DNA from: Dermacentor variabilis
Lineage: Eukaryota; Arthropoda; Arachnida; Ixodida; Ixodidae
Assembly: GCF_050947875.1 (NCBI RefSeq)
Contig: NC_134577.1
Location: 66,715,639-66,779,638, forward strand
Direction of reading: 5' to 3'
Length of the DNA stretch: 64,000 nucleotides
Shown here piece after piece: positions 10,375 to 21,439 of the stretch. Every line of letters starts with the position of its first letter. The stretch's first letter is position 1. The position numbers and the translations under genes are program-made. A model generated the notes under the pieces. It had not been told where the DNA came from, searched no databases, and worked only from the letters and a program-made list of their open reading frames with translations.

Positions 10375-11352
10375 TTTGTAATTACAGCTGTGTTCTACAT
10401 CTGGACGGTTAGAAGCATATATTAATCGGCTCTATAAACACAATTACGTTGCGTTGAAACAGGGCGAAGCTGTGAATTGGTGCCAGAATTGTCCTTATGC
10501 CAACTTGCGCTTTTGAAATCGTAACAGTGAACGAGGGCCGAGATTTTATTTCTGTTAATTAACGACCGCCAAATGATTTTTTTTCGTTTTCTTACATGTC
10601 TTGAAATGTTTCTGGATTACGTTTGCAGAAATGGCTTTCGCCTCTTCTGTGGCGTTGATTTTAACATAAGCATACTACAGAAGGATGCCATAAGTGAAGA
10701 ATTGATAACAATGATTCATACAACCGGTTTTGTAAATCTTATTAGCACACCTACACGTATTACACTCAAAACATCAGCCAGTCGGCAACTGCCAATTACC
10801 AATATTGAGACTATACTGTGATCAACGTTGGTGCAATTTTGCAGCAGGATACTAGGGACAATTGTCCCATCGTTGTGTTATACAGTGAAATAAAATCAAC
10901 CCTTCTTTACCTAGTCCAATTGTTGTGCAAAGCGTGTCTGGTAAAGCGCTAGAATTATTCTGGAGTGATATCGGTGCGTACGATGACTGGTACTTGTTAT
11001 ACTACATAGGCAGGCATTGCGTACGCAAAGTTTCTAGAAGTTCTTTCTGAAATTTATCCAGTTCACTCTTCGTTGAAAGAAAAAAACGGTCGAAAAAAAA
11101 TCATGAATCCCGTCAGCGGATGTCAAGAAGATTAAACACAAAATTATATTTCATCCAACATTTCAGCGTGCTAGGAAGCCGGAGCCTTTATCCGCTTTTG
11201 AGGAAGAAACAAGCGCAACGGATGACTAAAAAAAAACACTAAGATAAATTACTATCAACATGTGTTTTCCAAGTGCGTAAAGGGGAAGCGTCCTAATACA
11301 GCCCGGAAATTTATAAATGACGTCACCCGAAGAGATAACTTACAATAACCGC
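10375..11352 (+). pseudogene. Degraded CR1-like LINE, endonuclease end and linker (unit 1)
   Basis: The frame at 10573-10821 keeps the end of an APE-type endonuclease: DFNISILQ, then FVNLISTPTRITLKTS and the ITNIETIL end. The following linker toward the RT (VSGKALELFWSDIGAYDDW and a REDNLQ-like end near 11340) also matches unit 2. The copy is cut at 11352, where another LINE was inserted. Its matching 3' UTR is found at 15501-16316. Confidence 0.66.
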
Positions 11353-12396
11353 GAACGCAACAAATTTTGAACATGATGAGAAGAGTCACAAACAGACAAA
11401 GGGGATTAAAGGAGGACGATGCACTGACGCTCGTCCAGGCCTTCGTGACGTCACGCATCGTTTACGCGGCGCCGTACCTCAAGTTACTCAAGAAAGACAG
11501 GGACCAGCTGAACGTCATTATACGCAAGGCAACCAAGATGGCGCTGGGCATGCCGAAGCATTCTTCGACCGACGAGCTTCTCGGCATGGCCAAGCACAAC
11601 GTCGTTGAAGAGTTAATAGAAGCTCATCTGTCTAATCAAAGAGTTCGACTCAGTCAAACTTCGGAGGGGCGTCGCGTTCTTGCCAAGTTGGGCTGGCAAG
11701 AGGCAGAGCGGAAGGAAACGGGTCCGTTACCCAGGTTGTGGGCGCATAAAATCGACAGTAAGCGGCTGCCTCGAAACATGAGGTCGGGTGGTAACGACGG
11801 CCGCAGAGCGGCTCGTATAGAGGCCTTGACGGAGACTTTAAATCAAATAGTAGAAGAGGAAGAGGGGGTCACTCTCTTCACAAACGCGTCATTACCGAAG
11901 TTTTCATCGAAAGCCACGCTGGCAGTTACGACGCGGGATGTGCTCATAACCTGCGCCTCTATCAAGACGTCTTTTCCGCAAGTTGCAGAAGAGGCCGCGA
12001 TAGCGATAGCACTCGTGCAGCCGAAGGTGGGAAGGATTGTCACTGACTCGCAAAAGGCGTATAACAGCTACACAAAGTGGTGGGTGTCTCTTGCGGCACT
12101 AGATATTCCCAAGAGTAAACGCGACGTACCTGAAAGGAAAGTTGCGTTGATATGGACAGCGACTCACTCTGGGCTGGAGGGCAACGAACTTGCCCACCAG
12201 TTCGCCCGAGAGATGCAACACCGGGTAGAGGAAGGTGAGCCACAGTCCATAATTAGTTATAGGCGCATTACGAACCATTACAAGACGGAGAGGCGCCGGT
12301 ACCTCGATCCCGACAAATCGCTTAGCAGAGAACAGCAAGCGATCTACAGGCAGATACAGGCAGGATCCTTCCCGCACCCTTACCTTCAACAACAGA
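11353..12396 (+). pseudogene. LINE-A, 5' part: RT thumb region and RNase H (5'-truncated)
   Basis: This is a 5'-truncated I-clade-like non-LTR element. The open frame from 11367 starts in the post-RT region (MRRVTNRQRGLKEDDALTLV, RIVYAAPYL, KATKMALGMP) and continues through an RNase H domain: TNAS near 11881-11892 where active enzymes have TDAS or TDAA, AEEAAIAIAL, IVTDSQKAYNSY and THSGLEGNELAHQFARE. The first catalytic Asp is therefore Asn. At about 12396 the frame runs into an unrelated LINE. The end of the element continues at 14526. The open frame across the junction has 581 codons but is an accident of the nested insertion. Confidence 0.78.
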
Positions 12397-14525
12397 CCAG
12401 CATCCCTGGTACACTAATTACTGATGGTGTCGAATACAGTAAGGAGACTTTGTCGGATAAATTCAATTCCCACTTTTTATCCTCAGGCGCATATTCATAT
12501 TCCAGCACTCAGCTAGACGCACAGAAATATATATCCTCTTGCATTACGAATTCTATATTTATGTCGCCTTGCAGTGAATTAGAAATAAACACTTTTCTTA
12601 AGAAGCTAAATAAAAATACTGCTGCCGGTAATGATGACATTAAAGCTACTCAAAATATTTTCGTTGCTAACCTTTTATCAGCACCTTTGCAACATATTTG
12701 CAACAGAGCATTATCAATAGGCATTTTTCCAGTTAATATGAAAATAGCTAGGGTTGCGGTCTTGCACAAAGGTGGTCCTTTCAATAATCTTAGCAATTAT
12801 CGACCGATTTCGGTGTTGCCCTTATTCTCAAAGGTTTTAGAGCACATAATAAAAACAGGACTAACGAAGTTTCTTGATGAACATGAATTGCTTATCAAGG
12901 AACAATGCGGCTTTCGCGAAAAGAAATCTACAGGAACAGCTTTACTTAGTATCAAAGAAAAATTAGCTAAGAATATTGATAGCAAGGTGTTCCCCCTAGG
13001 AATTTTTTTATACTTCCGAAAAGCATTTGACTCGGTCAAGCATGATATACCATTTGAAAAATTACCACATTACGGCATACGAGGGGTAGCTCTACAATTA
13101 TTACGCAGTTAATTAACAGACAGGCTGCAGTATACGTCTCTTCACGGGTATAAATCTTAGCTACAGCCTTTGAAATTCGGTGTACCACAAGGTTCTATAC
13201 TCGGTCCACTATTTTTTATTATCTACATGAATGATATCGTGCCGGTACCTCAAACTTCCTCTATATTTCTGTATGCGGATGATACCAGCTTGTTTTTCTC
13301 TGGCAGCCGTTTAAGAGATTTAGAAATCGCGGCGAACGAGTGGTTGATATCGTTTTCATACTGGCTTGAGAATAAATAAATATATTTTATTCAAAGGCAG
13401 AAATAAACGCGAAGATCACACCATTTCTGTTCGGTTTAAAAATAATGACATCGAGCGTGTCCCGTTGTTTAAATTCTTAGGTCTACTTTTTCATGAAAAC
13501 CTCAGTCGGACACCGCAAATCAACAAAGTACATGCCAGTATGTCTAGATCAATTTCTGTCTTATGTAAACGTAGGTCTCGGGTACCAAACTGGCTAAAGC
13601 TAGAGTTATATTATTCACTAGTTCATTCTCATCTCCATTACTGTCTCTTAATGTGGGGTACGACTTCAGGAACGAACCTTGAAAGGCTAAAAATTGAAAA
13701 ATGAAAGAGAGCTGTTCGCTGCATAGAAAATCTGGAACAAACTGCACACACTGCAGCATTTTTTAACAAGCTTAAAGTGTTTACTGTTAACCAACTTTTT
13801 AAGCTGAAGCTCGCCTTGTATATTCGCAAGGAAATTGGAAATGAATTGAGTAGTTATATGGCTCACTGCCACCCCACTAATGTTCCCTATGATCTCCGAC
13901 ACGAGCGATTTAGAATACCATTATTCAGAACCATTTACGGTAATCAAACATTGCTCTACCTTATACCTAACGTTATCCGCAACAATACTTATATCCACGA
14001 ACTTATTGAAAAATGTACTTCTATCCACAGTTTAAAGAAAAATGTTACAATGTATTTACTATCTGGTACTGTGTCTTAAATAGTAATAGTACTGTGTCTT
14101 GAGTTTAAAAAAAACTTTTTATTGTTCTATAACCTCTGTGTTCTGCTGCGTTTTCTAACAGTTATGCATTGCTAGGAATGGTTATGTTACATTTTGTATA
14201 ACGCTTGCACAAACTTTGTACTTTTTAATATGTTGCCACTTATGTACGCATTTGTGCTTGTTACGGGTTATTGCTGTTGCATTATTGTGGGATTCCGTTA
14301 CTCAACTTAACATGCCTAATCTCGATGTTACTTCTGTTCATGATAATATTTTTTGTGGCGCTTTAATGTACAAAGCCATTGTTTTTCTTTTTTTTTTATT
14401 CTCACTGCTGAGCAAATGTACGGGTGGAGGGACCTTAGTCAGGCAGCGTTCATCTGCCTTCAGTCCTTTCAACCCAGGCAATGTATGTCTGAATAAACAA
14501 ACTGAAACTGAAACCGAAACTGAAA
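12397..14525 (+). pseudogene. LINE-B, CR1-like RT copy nested inside LINE-A
   Basis: This encodes most of a CR1-type reverse transcriptase: a linker (TLSDKFNSHFLSS), KNTAAGNDDIKA, VAVLHKGGPFNNLSNYRPIS, EQCGFREKKSTGTALL, motif A as FLYFRKAFDSV, GVPQGSILGPLFFIIYMND near 13176-13232, FLYADDTSLFF near 13267-13299, and a C-terminal region with FKFLGLLF, LHYCLLMWG and YDLRHERFRIPLFRT ending at 14079. Motif A has Tyr where the catalytic Asp belongs. In-frame stops after 13110, near 13158 and at 13702, plus a shift near 13375, confirm it is dead. The 3' UTR ends in AATAAACAAACTGAAACTG-type repeats at about 14491-14525. Confidence 0.85.
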
Positions 14526-14865
14526 AACAAGATGTACCAGGAGAGGTACGAGAAGGAATGTAATTTCTGCAAGGCTCAGTTAGGCACCCTCCAACACGTC
14601 ACTGGAGTATGCGATTTCATCAAGGCAATCCCCCCATCTCTTACCTGCCCCCCTAACCTACCCCATCTCTCATCCACCCTTACCGAGCGATGGGAGACCT
14701 TGCTAACCAGCACCGCCCTGGAAGATCAGCTTGTCCTGATCTCCAGAGGCCAGGCGGCTAGGGAAGCATATGGGTCCCGTAAAGGGGGAACCACTTCCGT
14801 CGACGGCGTCTAAGATGTCGAGCTCGGCTCAATAAAGTTGTTTCTCTCTCTCTCTCTCTCTCTCT
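14526..14865 (+). pseudogene. LINE-A, 3' end: zinc knuckle, C-terminus and (TC)n tail
   Basis: From 14529 the plus strand reads KMYQERYEKECNFCKAQLGT with LQHVTGVC, the C-x2-C...H...C knuckle that follows RNase H in this LINE type, then the C-terminal helix region (LTERWETLLTSTALEDQLVL) and a stop at 14811-14813. An AATAAAG lies at about 14831 and a (TC)n tail at 14842-14865 closes the element. It is one base out of frame with the 5' part at 12396. Confidence 0.76.
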
Positions 14866-14867
14866 TA

Positions 14868-15500
14868 CGCTGAAGGAAAGTGCTTTTTTCGTTCAGCATC
14901 TGCTTCCCGACATTCCACCAAGACGTGGAGAACGGTCAGCCTCTCACCACAGCTACCACAGAGGGGAGTTTCCCCACCAGTCAACAAGGATGAGTGCCGT
15001 GTGCGTGTCGTATTCTTAGTCGACAGAACATGACCTCAGTCTGTCGCGCTTTTGTTACCAAAGGCCAATTCGGTACGTTTGGATAAATAAATGAAGTTTA
15101 TTAGAGGTTTCACGGTCCCAGATGGATTGCCAGAAGTTTCTCAGCGTTCTCCGCAAGAAAGGCTTCAATGCTGTGGGAAGGATAGCTATGGTAGTGTTAC
15201 AGGCTCTCGTTGTTATGGATGTAGCAAGTTCGTCTGCAAGCATATTGCCCACTTCGCCTTTGTGGCCCCGCACCCAACATACAATATGAGTGTCGGACCC
15301 ATACATAGTACACAGACGTGAGGTCTCGACTACGGCATTTTTGTGTTTCCGTAAAGACACTAAAGCTCTCACTACACTTAGGGAGTCTGTAAATATTTGA
15401 TATTTACACCTTCTCAAGTGAATATGCGCCCTACGGCAGTTCGAACCGTTCCGAGACTTCGCAGATGTTGTGGATTGGAATGCTCGCAGCACAACTCACC
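14868..15500 (-). pseudogene. Minus-strand LINE fragment: RNase H plus zinc knuckle (sister of 3160-4085)
   Basis: The minus frame 15492-15055 (145 codons) holds the RNase H end: IFTDSLSVVRALVSL, CWVRGHKGEVGNMLADELA and then RRTLRNFWQSIWDRE. It is followed on the same strand by a knuckle read from about 15030-14880 (CGSCGERLTVLHVLVEC). A single frame break separates the two. It starts at the same 5' base as the unit 0 copy, so both descend from one insertion in the ancestral unit. Its 3' end abuts the (TC)n tail of LINE-A. Confidence 0.75.
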
Positions 15501-16316
15501 TACCGTTCTGAACAATTCGAGTTTTAAAAGCCATGAGTTTGAAGGAGGTTAAAATTGTTTCGTAAACATGCAGTAAGTTTCTTTTCTTACGTTTTAAATT
15601 TTTATGGTGTTTCCCCTTTATTTATGAGCTGGCTGTAATCTTTTTTCCAGTACTGTATCAATTTCAGTGCTGCACGTTGTTGCAGTATCACTTATGTTTA
15701 CATGAAACATACCGTCTTTACCTATTTACACTTAGTCGTCTTGACTAAAGCTTTCATTGCTTTTTTCTTGTGCCTATTTTTTTCATCCTTACCTTGTTAT
15801 TACGTCATTGTTTTGTCATTGTATGTATGCTGCGATGTTGTGTCTGTTTATATAAAAACGTTCCATTAGTAGGTATTTCCACAAATGTTATTTTTCATTT
15901 TTTCTAGCCAGAAGTTTTGTGTGCGTGTGCTAAAACGAATGGTGTATTGATTTTTTTTTCTTTCTGATCTACTTCTGTTCCTTTATTTCATTGCATTCAT
16001 GCTGTTGCAGTGTCGCTTATGTGTACAGGAAAACATACAGTTATTACATATTAGCGCGTTTTTTCATGGCATGTTTTTTTCTTTTTGCTTTTTTGTGTTA
16101 AAATGAAAGCTGTATTGTTTTGTGTTTCTTTCTTCTGCTCCACGTTGATCTATTGCCACCTCATAGTGTTTGTATTCTTACCTTCGTTGTTACTTACTGC
16201 CTAGTAGGGGATTATGTGTCGTCAAGCGGCTGATTACGCTTTTTACTCATAATTCCGTCCGGGAAGCTTTCCGAAAAATAAACCGATTTGAATTGAAACA
16301 AACTGAATTGAAATTA
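15501..16316 (+). repeat. CR1-like LINE 3' UTR (unit 1)
   Basis: This is homologous to 4086-4890 and 24140-24672 and ends in the same AATAAACCGATTTGAATTGA-type tail. It is the far end of the CR1 copy whose 5' parts lie at 8760-9535 and 10375-11352. The unit homology continues for about 200 bp past the tail: 16330-16510 resembles 24675-24830. Confidence 0.68.
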
Positions 16317-16799
16317 TAGTCCTTAGAACAGAAACGAAAGAAAACAATACATTATAACTAGTGAGTTTTAAGGACAATGCCTTCTGTGGCGAGTTAACGC
16401 TTTTGCGAATGGTGTATGGCTGTTTCTAATTTGTAGCCCCTTTCACAAACCGATCCCGAAGGAAGTGCAATTTAAGAATTATGCAGATCCCGCACACTGT
16501 GGGAATCGATGCAAGCGAAGGTTTTCGTGCTGGATGCTTTGACTGACGATAATTAGCGTTGATGTTGCCATCTAAAGCTTAATTTCTTCAATGTTTAGTT
16601 TAACACGAGAGTGGTGAGTTGACGTTAAACGTTACCTTCCGTGCACCACTGCTGTTTGTCTGCGTAGTACACAGAACACACAGGGGGACGTGTTTGCTTT
16701 AGGTGTTGTTGTGCGCCACATTTTATAACTTTTGAACGGGTTGAGCACTGTCATTGCCTCACATGACACATCCCACCGTGGCAGAAGTATTAAACTTGA

Positions 16800-16965
16800 A
16801 TTGGATTTTGGGCTGTACGTGCTGAAACCGCAATCGGATTGTCAGGCACGCCCTAGTGGCGGACTGCGGATTAATTTTGACACCGTGATGTTCTTTCACG
16901 TGTCCCAAAACCTAAGCGCACGTGCGTTTTCTATTTCGCCCCTGTAAAAACGCAGCTGTACCGTA
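16800..16965 (-). repeat. Old, diverged SINE copy
   Basis: This aligns with the body of the clearer SINE at 24855-25081: a TTTTGGGCTGTACGTGC-like end, CAGGCACGCCCTAGTGGCGG, GATGTTCTTTCACGTG and TTTCGCCCC occur in the same order. The tRNA-like head is missing or eroded. Confidence 0.6.
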
Positions 16966-17452
16966 CGTACCATGAATTTGAGCTGATCCAGTTTCCCCGC
17001 AACCGCTTTGCCTTCTCACGTCATCACCCCTCCTCTCTTGCATTGGAACTGCCTCTTCTCCTCCCTCCTCTCTGCAGTTCTATCTATGTCCCCTCTGGAC
17101 TCGCACGTTAGTAGAAAGGGAAGGGCTGCAGTTTCTGCAATGCTTCTGAGAGGAGTCACGGATAATTACAGCTGTCAAGAGGCTAACTTCGCGACGCCCA
17201 GGGAGCCCCAGAGGGCACTGTGCCCATTCGACGCGGTAAGAGCCGATTGGAGGATTGGTGGAAGAAAAATAGGGACACGACAAAAAACGAAGACGTACAA
17301 AAGCAAAGTTCGCAATAGGGGATCAGAAAATTTGGTTGTGGGAGTTCACAGTATTTTTTTTTCTTTCTTAACTTAGGTAGGACATTGGGCAGTATAATAG
17401 CAAAAGCTTGGTGGTGCAACCCACCACCCCGTTCCAAAGAGGACGCTCATAA

Positions 17453-17484
17453 CATCCATCCATCCATCCATCCATCCATCCATC
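17453..17484 (+). repeat. (CCAT)n microsatellite
   Basis: About eight CCAT repeats in spacer DNA. No sign of function. Confidence 0.9.
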
Positions 17485-18164
17485 GCGGTGGAGTCCAAAC
17501 CAGTTTCACGCGTCGCCTTTCCTCTCTGACTCGAACATCCCCCCCTACGCAGTGTGCTGGACAGCAGCAGCCACAGCAGCAGCGGGAAAGTCGAAGGAAG
17601 AGGCAAAGAAAGCTTCGCTTTAAGAAACTGGCAGTGGCTTAGCTCGGCTATGCCAGGATATATGCAGCAAAAGCTAAGGCATAACATGCTTAGCCTTGGT
17701 AAACCTTGATTGGAAGTCCAGGTTAGCCTGGCTGTCTAGCTATGTTGCGGCGTTTAGCCAGTCGTTCGGCGCGCTGTTCATCTGTTTCCTCGGCGATTCG
17801 TTTCCTCTTCATCTTGTTTCGATGTCGATTCCAGGCCTCACCCTGCTCATAAGAATTGTCGCCGTCCACACTGCCACCTCAACTGTGGTTGTGGCGCACG
17901 CGAGCTCTCCTTTTCAATCCTCCGACGTGCTATCAGGAATGCGACGCCGCTGGCGAAGCGAGCGGAGGTGAACGCAACGACGAGGAACGCGGTGTGATGA
18001 GGAACGTGGTGTGACGTCATGTGCCTCGTCTGAGCACCGCCACGGTGAAATCGCAAGTTCGCGGCCAGTAAAGCTTTCGCTTTAAAATGCGCGCCGATCC
18101 CGGAGGCACCGTCATCACCATCAGACAGACATCAGACAGACATCAGACAGAGCATCATCAGACA

Positions 18165-18398
18165 ACCATCACCCGACGTTGGCATGCGGGCGTGAGTGCC
18201 ACAAATTTGCATGTAAATATTTGAACTCTTTATCGCTCAATGACACTGAAGAGCTGCTTACGCAGCTGCCAGATTGCATTTTTATACAGTAAGCTTCATA
18301 GATTTCTCGGCTCAGTTGTGACGCAAGCATCTTCAAGACTTTAGTGTCGCGGAACTTAGGCGTGTGATTACGACAGTGGCGACACTGGTCATGGACAA
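18165..18398 (-). pseudogene. Penelope-like GIY-YIG endonuclease fragment (unit 2)
   Basis: The minus strand encodes CRHCRNHTPKFRDTKVLKML, SREIYEAYCI with the catalytic Glu, and SCVSSSSVSLSDKEF, matching 5089-5265. The upstream GIY core is absent, and the sequence jumps at about 18395 to the segment homologous to 5858. This marks the left end of unit 2. Confidence 0.73.
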
Positions 18399-19382
18399 TG
18401 AGAGCGGCCCCTTCAGTGACGTGCGCGCGGGTAACTGCTTTCATGCAGGCCCGTCCGAGCGCTCTTAACAAAACGTCGTTTCATGAATTGACGCACAAAA
18501 GTAACTGGAACGCCAAAACATTTCTCCGCGAAAGTCGGGAATGAATATCTCAAAACTGGTGTCATCCTGAAAATTCCTTCCAAGTGGATCCGCCTTGTGA
18601 ACTCTACGGCTACAATTTGTAAATTGCAATATGGGCCATAAGGTAATCAGTTAAAAACTTTATTAGTGAATTTTTTCTTAGTCTATTATGCATTTCAATT
18701 TTTTTCTGCAAGTACTGTCCGCCTCTTCGAGTAGACCAGCTCATGAACTAGAATTGTGGTGTCTGCCACAGGCAACGTTTAAAATTTTTCGAATGTGTTC
18801 GCTGAAACACCCTGTATATACAGAATTTTGAGCAATTCAGTATAATGATATGTAAAAGCCACGCACGAAACATTCATAGCGCGCGCCAATTCGTGTGCTC
18901 TTCACTTTTACTTACGCGCACGACACAGCGTACGGCGGATCTGACGCCGACATCGGCTGCGAAAGCACGCGGCTACTGGCAGGGCGAGACAAAGCATTTC
19001 GGAAAACTAACAGCTCAAAATCACAACCAGCTCCCCTTAAACCATATGTTATCGCTAGATGTCACCCGTGCCGTCGCGGGAAAGCCCGTCGCCTATTCTA
19101 GACAGGCATCTTGCCCTTTGTGCGTGAACAAAAAGCTGTAGCTCGAGCACGGCTCTTGCAGAAGCAAGCCCACCAAATGTCGTAGTGCATGCGGCCAAGA
19201 ATATTTAAGTTATTTCTTCGGAGACAGAAACGCAATATGGCTAGTGCAAACCACTTGCTAGCACAAGGAACAACATAACGAGAAAAATCACGCAGCTGTC
19301 CTTCGACCGACGCTTAAGCAATAAACAACTGAAAAAAAACGATAACAAACAAGCAATAAAAAAATACAAACGCTGCCGCCAC
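18399..19382 (+). repeat. Duplicated upstream segment of GT31 gene copy 2
   Basis: This is homologous to 5858-6855, including the dispersed repeat ending in AAACACCCTGTATATA at about 18804-18820. Small indels and substitutions separate the copies. It presumably contains the promoter of copy 2, but I recognise no core promoter motif. Confidence 0.6.
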
Positions 19383-20441
19383 ATGTTAGCGACGCCACAG
19401 GTGCAACAGAAACGGTATGTCAAACTGACTTTACCTTCGGCGATTTTAATTCCTAACCTCAACATGAAAGGTATTGATGTAGCTCGTACGCTGTCGATAC
19501 TCTCAGCGCTCTCCGTTGGTTTTGTCACCATACACTACAAGTATGCCCGTTACCAGACTAAACGATCTCCCTCGTCGACGCATTGCGGTCCTGGAAATAC
19601 GATGCCTAGCTTGAAGTACGTAACACAGACGGCAAAATTTTGTGAACCGGCTGCTAAGCGACCTTCGGTGCTTATCGGTGTCACTTCAACCACGGACCAC
19701 TTCGAGGCTCGGGCAGCGATCCGGGATACCTGGGGCGGCACGGCCCTCAAAATGGACTTCGTTGTCGTCTTCCTGCTGGGAAAGACACTTTACCCGGAAG
19801 TACAGCGCAAGGTATTCACAGAACAGGGCCTTTACGGTGATATAGTTCAGGGAGACTTTCTCGACACCTACAGGAACCTCACCTACAAGACTGTGATGCT
19901 GATCCGCTGGGCTCGGGAAAAGTGCTCGGGCGTTAATTTTGTGCTGAAGACCGACGATGACATGCTGGTCAGCGTATGGGACCTCGCCGTCGTCGTGAAC
20001 GGTTTGGAGGGAGTCAAACGCACAATGTGGGGTTATCTGTATCGCGATCCTCAACCAAATCGCAACGTATCCTCCAAGTGGTATGTGTCTAGGAAAGAAT
20101 ACGTGCCAGATACCTATCCCCCATTCCTCTCGGGGACCGGATACCTAATATCTGGTGACAGCATTGCCGCACTAGAGGAGCTCACACACGTCGAGTGCTT
20201 CTTGCCTCTCGAAGACATCTACCTGACCGCCATCGTTGCGGAGAGAGCTCAAGTGAGTCGTTTAGGTTTCGATGGCTTCTCCAATGAACACAAGTGGTTC
20301 CATAAGCCATGCTCGACCCCCAGGGTTGTAACGTCTCATGGTTGGAGCGCGGCGGCATTGCGAAACGAATGGAGTCGCGCTGTCTCTCGGTTGGACTTCG
20401 GGCTGTGCGCGGGAATAAAGAAATGCCAGATGGTGTCGTAG
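19383..20441 (+). CDS. Beta-1,3-galactosyltransferase-like protein (GT31), copy 2
   Basis: This is an intact intronless 352-codon paralogue of the gene at 6856 with no indels relative to it. All GT31 signatures are kept: AAIRDTWGG at 111-119, KTDDDM at 189-194, YPPFLSGTGYLIS at 245-257, LEDIYLT at 276-282, and a signal anchor at about 33-50. By eye about 33 residues differ, 17 of them in the first 108 (tail, anchor and stem), while residues 149-206 around the DxD site are identical. The sequon at 92 is lost (Asn to Lys), that at 25 is lost and that at 228 is kept. Met28 (base 19464) is again the better-placed start. ATTAAA at 20555-20560 is a possible poly(A) signal. Both copies look functional. 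Donor and acceptor are unknown. Confidence 0.92.
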   Translation: MLATPQVQQKRYVKLTLPSAILIPNLNMKGIDVARTLSILSALSVGFVTIHYKYARYQTKRSPSSTHCGPGNTMPSLKYVTQTAKFCEPAAKRPSVLIGVTSTTDHFEARAAIRDTWGGTALKMDFVVVFLLGKTLYPEVQRKVFTEQGLYGDIVQGDFLDTYRNLTYKTVMLIRWAREKCSGVNFVLKTDDDMLVSVWDLAVVVNGLEGVKRTMWGYLYRDPQPNRNVSSKWYVSRKEYVPDTYPPFLSGTGYLISGDSIAALEELTHVECFLPLEDIYLTAIVAERAQVSRLGFDGFSNEHKWFHKPCSTPRVVTSHGWSAAALRNEWSRAVSRLDFGLCAGIKKCQMVS

Positions 20442-20605
20442 ACCAGATAAAAAGAAGTGTGACCACTTGTTGTGTTCATTTCGGACATATTGTAATCAGC
20501 GTTGCACTATACAGGTCGGTAGAGTTAGTGCGGCCCCACTGCATTTCACATGTCATTAAATGCGAAGCATTTCTTGACGAACATTTGCCACTTTGACAGT
20601 GTTTG

Positions 20606-20735
20606 TCCATCCATCCATCCATCCATCCATCCATCCATCCATCCATCCATCCATCCGTCCGTCCGTCCGTCCGTCCGTCCGTCCGTCCGTCCATCCATCC
20701 ATCCATCATCCACCCACCCATCCATCCATCCATTC
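20606..20735 (+). repeat. (CCAT)n/(CCGT)n compound microsatellite
   Basis: A CCAT array with a central block of CCGT repeats (about 20655-20692). The matching position in unit 1 (about 8070) has only two or three tetranucleotides, so it expanded after duplication. It yields spurious His-Pro-Ser-Ile and Asp-Gly-Trp-Met frames. Confidence 0.92.
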
Positions 20736-20744
20736 ATCGATCTG

Positions 20745-21345
20745 CCTACGTCTTGGTGCTCTCGTGCTCGTTTCACAAACTTGGAGTGTACCAAAATTTG
20801 CACAGTATGACAATAGTGTATGACGAACATAAATGATAGGTCATGACATGAATATCATGATATGCGTGTCATGATATTCATGTGTGTCAGATGTTATGAA
20901 ACATCTGCTTACGTGTTTTTATGCACAAAAATTGGCATAGTGCAGCAAGAGTTTATGACAAACATATATGATAGGCCTTTACATGCATGTCATGACATGT
21001 GTGTCATGTAGCTCATGAAACAGCCACCCATGTCTTGGCGCACTCAGTTGTTTTGTCAACTTGGTATGTACCAAAATTTGCATAGTATGACAAGAGTCTA
21101 TGACCAACATAAGTCATAGTTCATGACATGCGTGCCATGTAGGTCATGAACAGCTGCCTACGTCTTGGTGTTCTCATGATCATTCCGTTAACTTGGTATG
21201 GATCAAAATTGGCATACTGCGACAAGACTGTATGACGAACATAAATGACAGGTCATGACATGCGTGTCATCTAGGCCATGAAACAGCCGCCAACGTCTTG
21301 GTGCTCTCATGGCCGTTTTGTTAACTTGGTAGGTTCCCACGATCT
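20745..21345. repeat. Minisatellite, about 5 units of 120-160 bp, CATGACATG-rich
   Basis: This is the same array as 8070-8560, with unit restarts near 20745, 20905, 21027, 21156 and 21290. One more unit is present than in the first copy. Confidence 0.68.
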
Positions 21346-21439
21346 GCTTCGCACAACATCGATTCCTACAGGGCGTGGGATCTGCCGGCTTGTTTTCTTT
21401 TTTTTTATTTGTCCACAACATCATTGTAGAACAAAACAG

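Larger units (their letters stand above)
16317..18164. other. Spacer between tandem units
   Basis: No gene is recognised. The 16330-16510 part is a diverged match to 24675-24830. There is an old SINE copy at 16800-16965, a (CCAT)n array at 17453-17484 and a TATGCCAGGATATATGC-type dispersed repeat near 17640-17720. A CATCAGACAGA-type short tandem repeat at 18111-18160 leads into unit 2. Open frames of 60-120 codons here overlap on both strands and look accidental. Confidence 0.5.

Noticed and set aside
11367..13112. 581-codon open frame as a single RNase H plus RT gene
   Set aside because: The domain order is reversed relative to any known LINE, the two halves belong to different LINE families, and the end of the first family resumes at 14526. 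It is a nested-insertion artefact.
20476..20836. Repetitive His-Pro-Ser-Ile and Asp-Gly-Trp-Met proteins
   Set aside because: These are translations of the CCAT/CCGT microsatellite in several frames and both strands.
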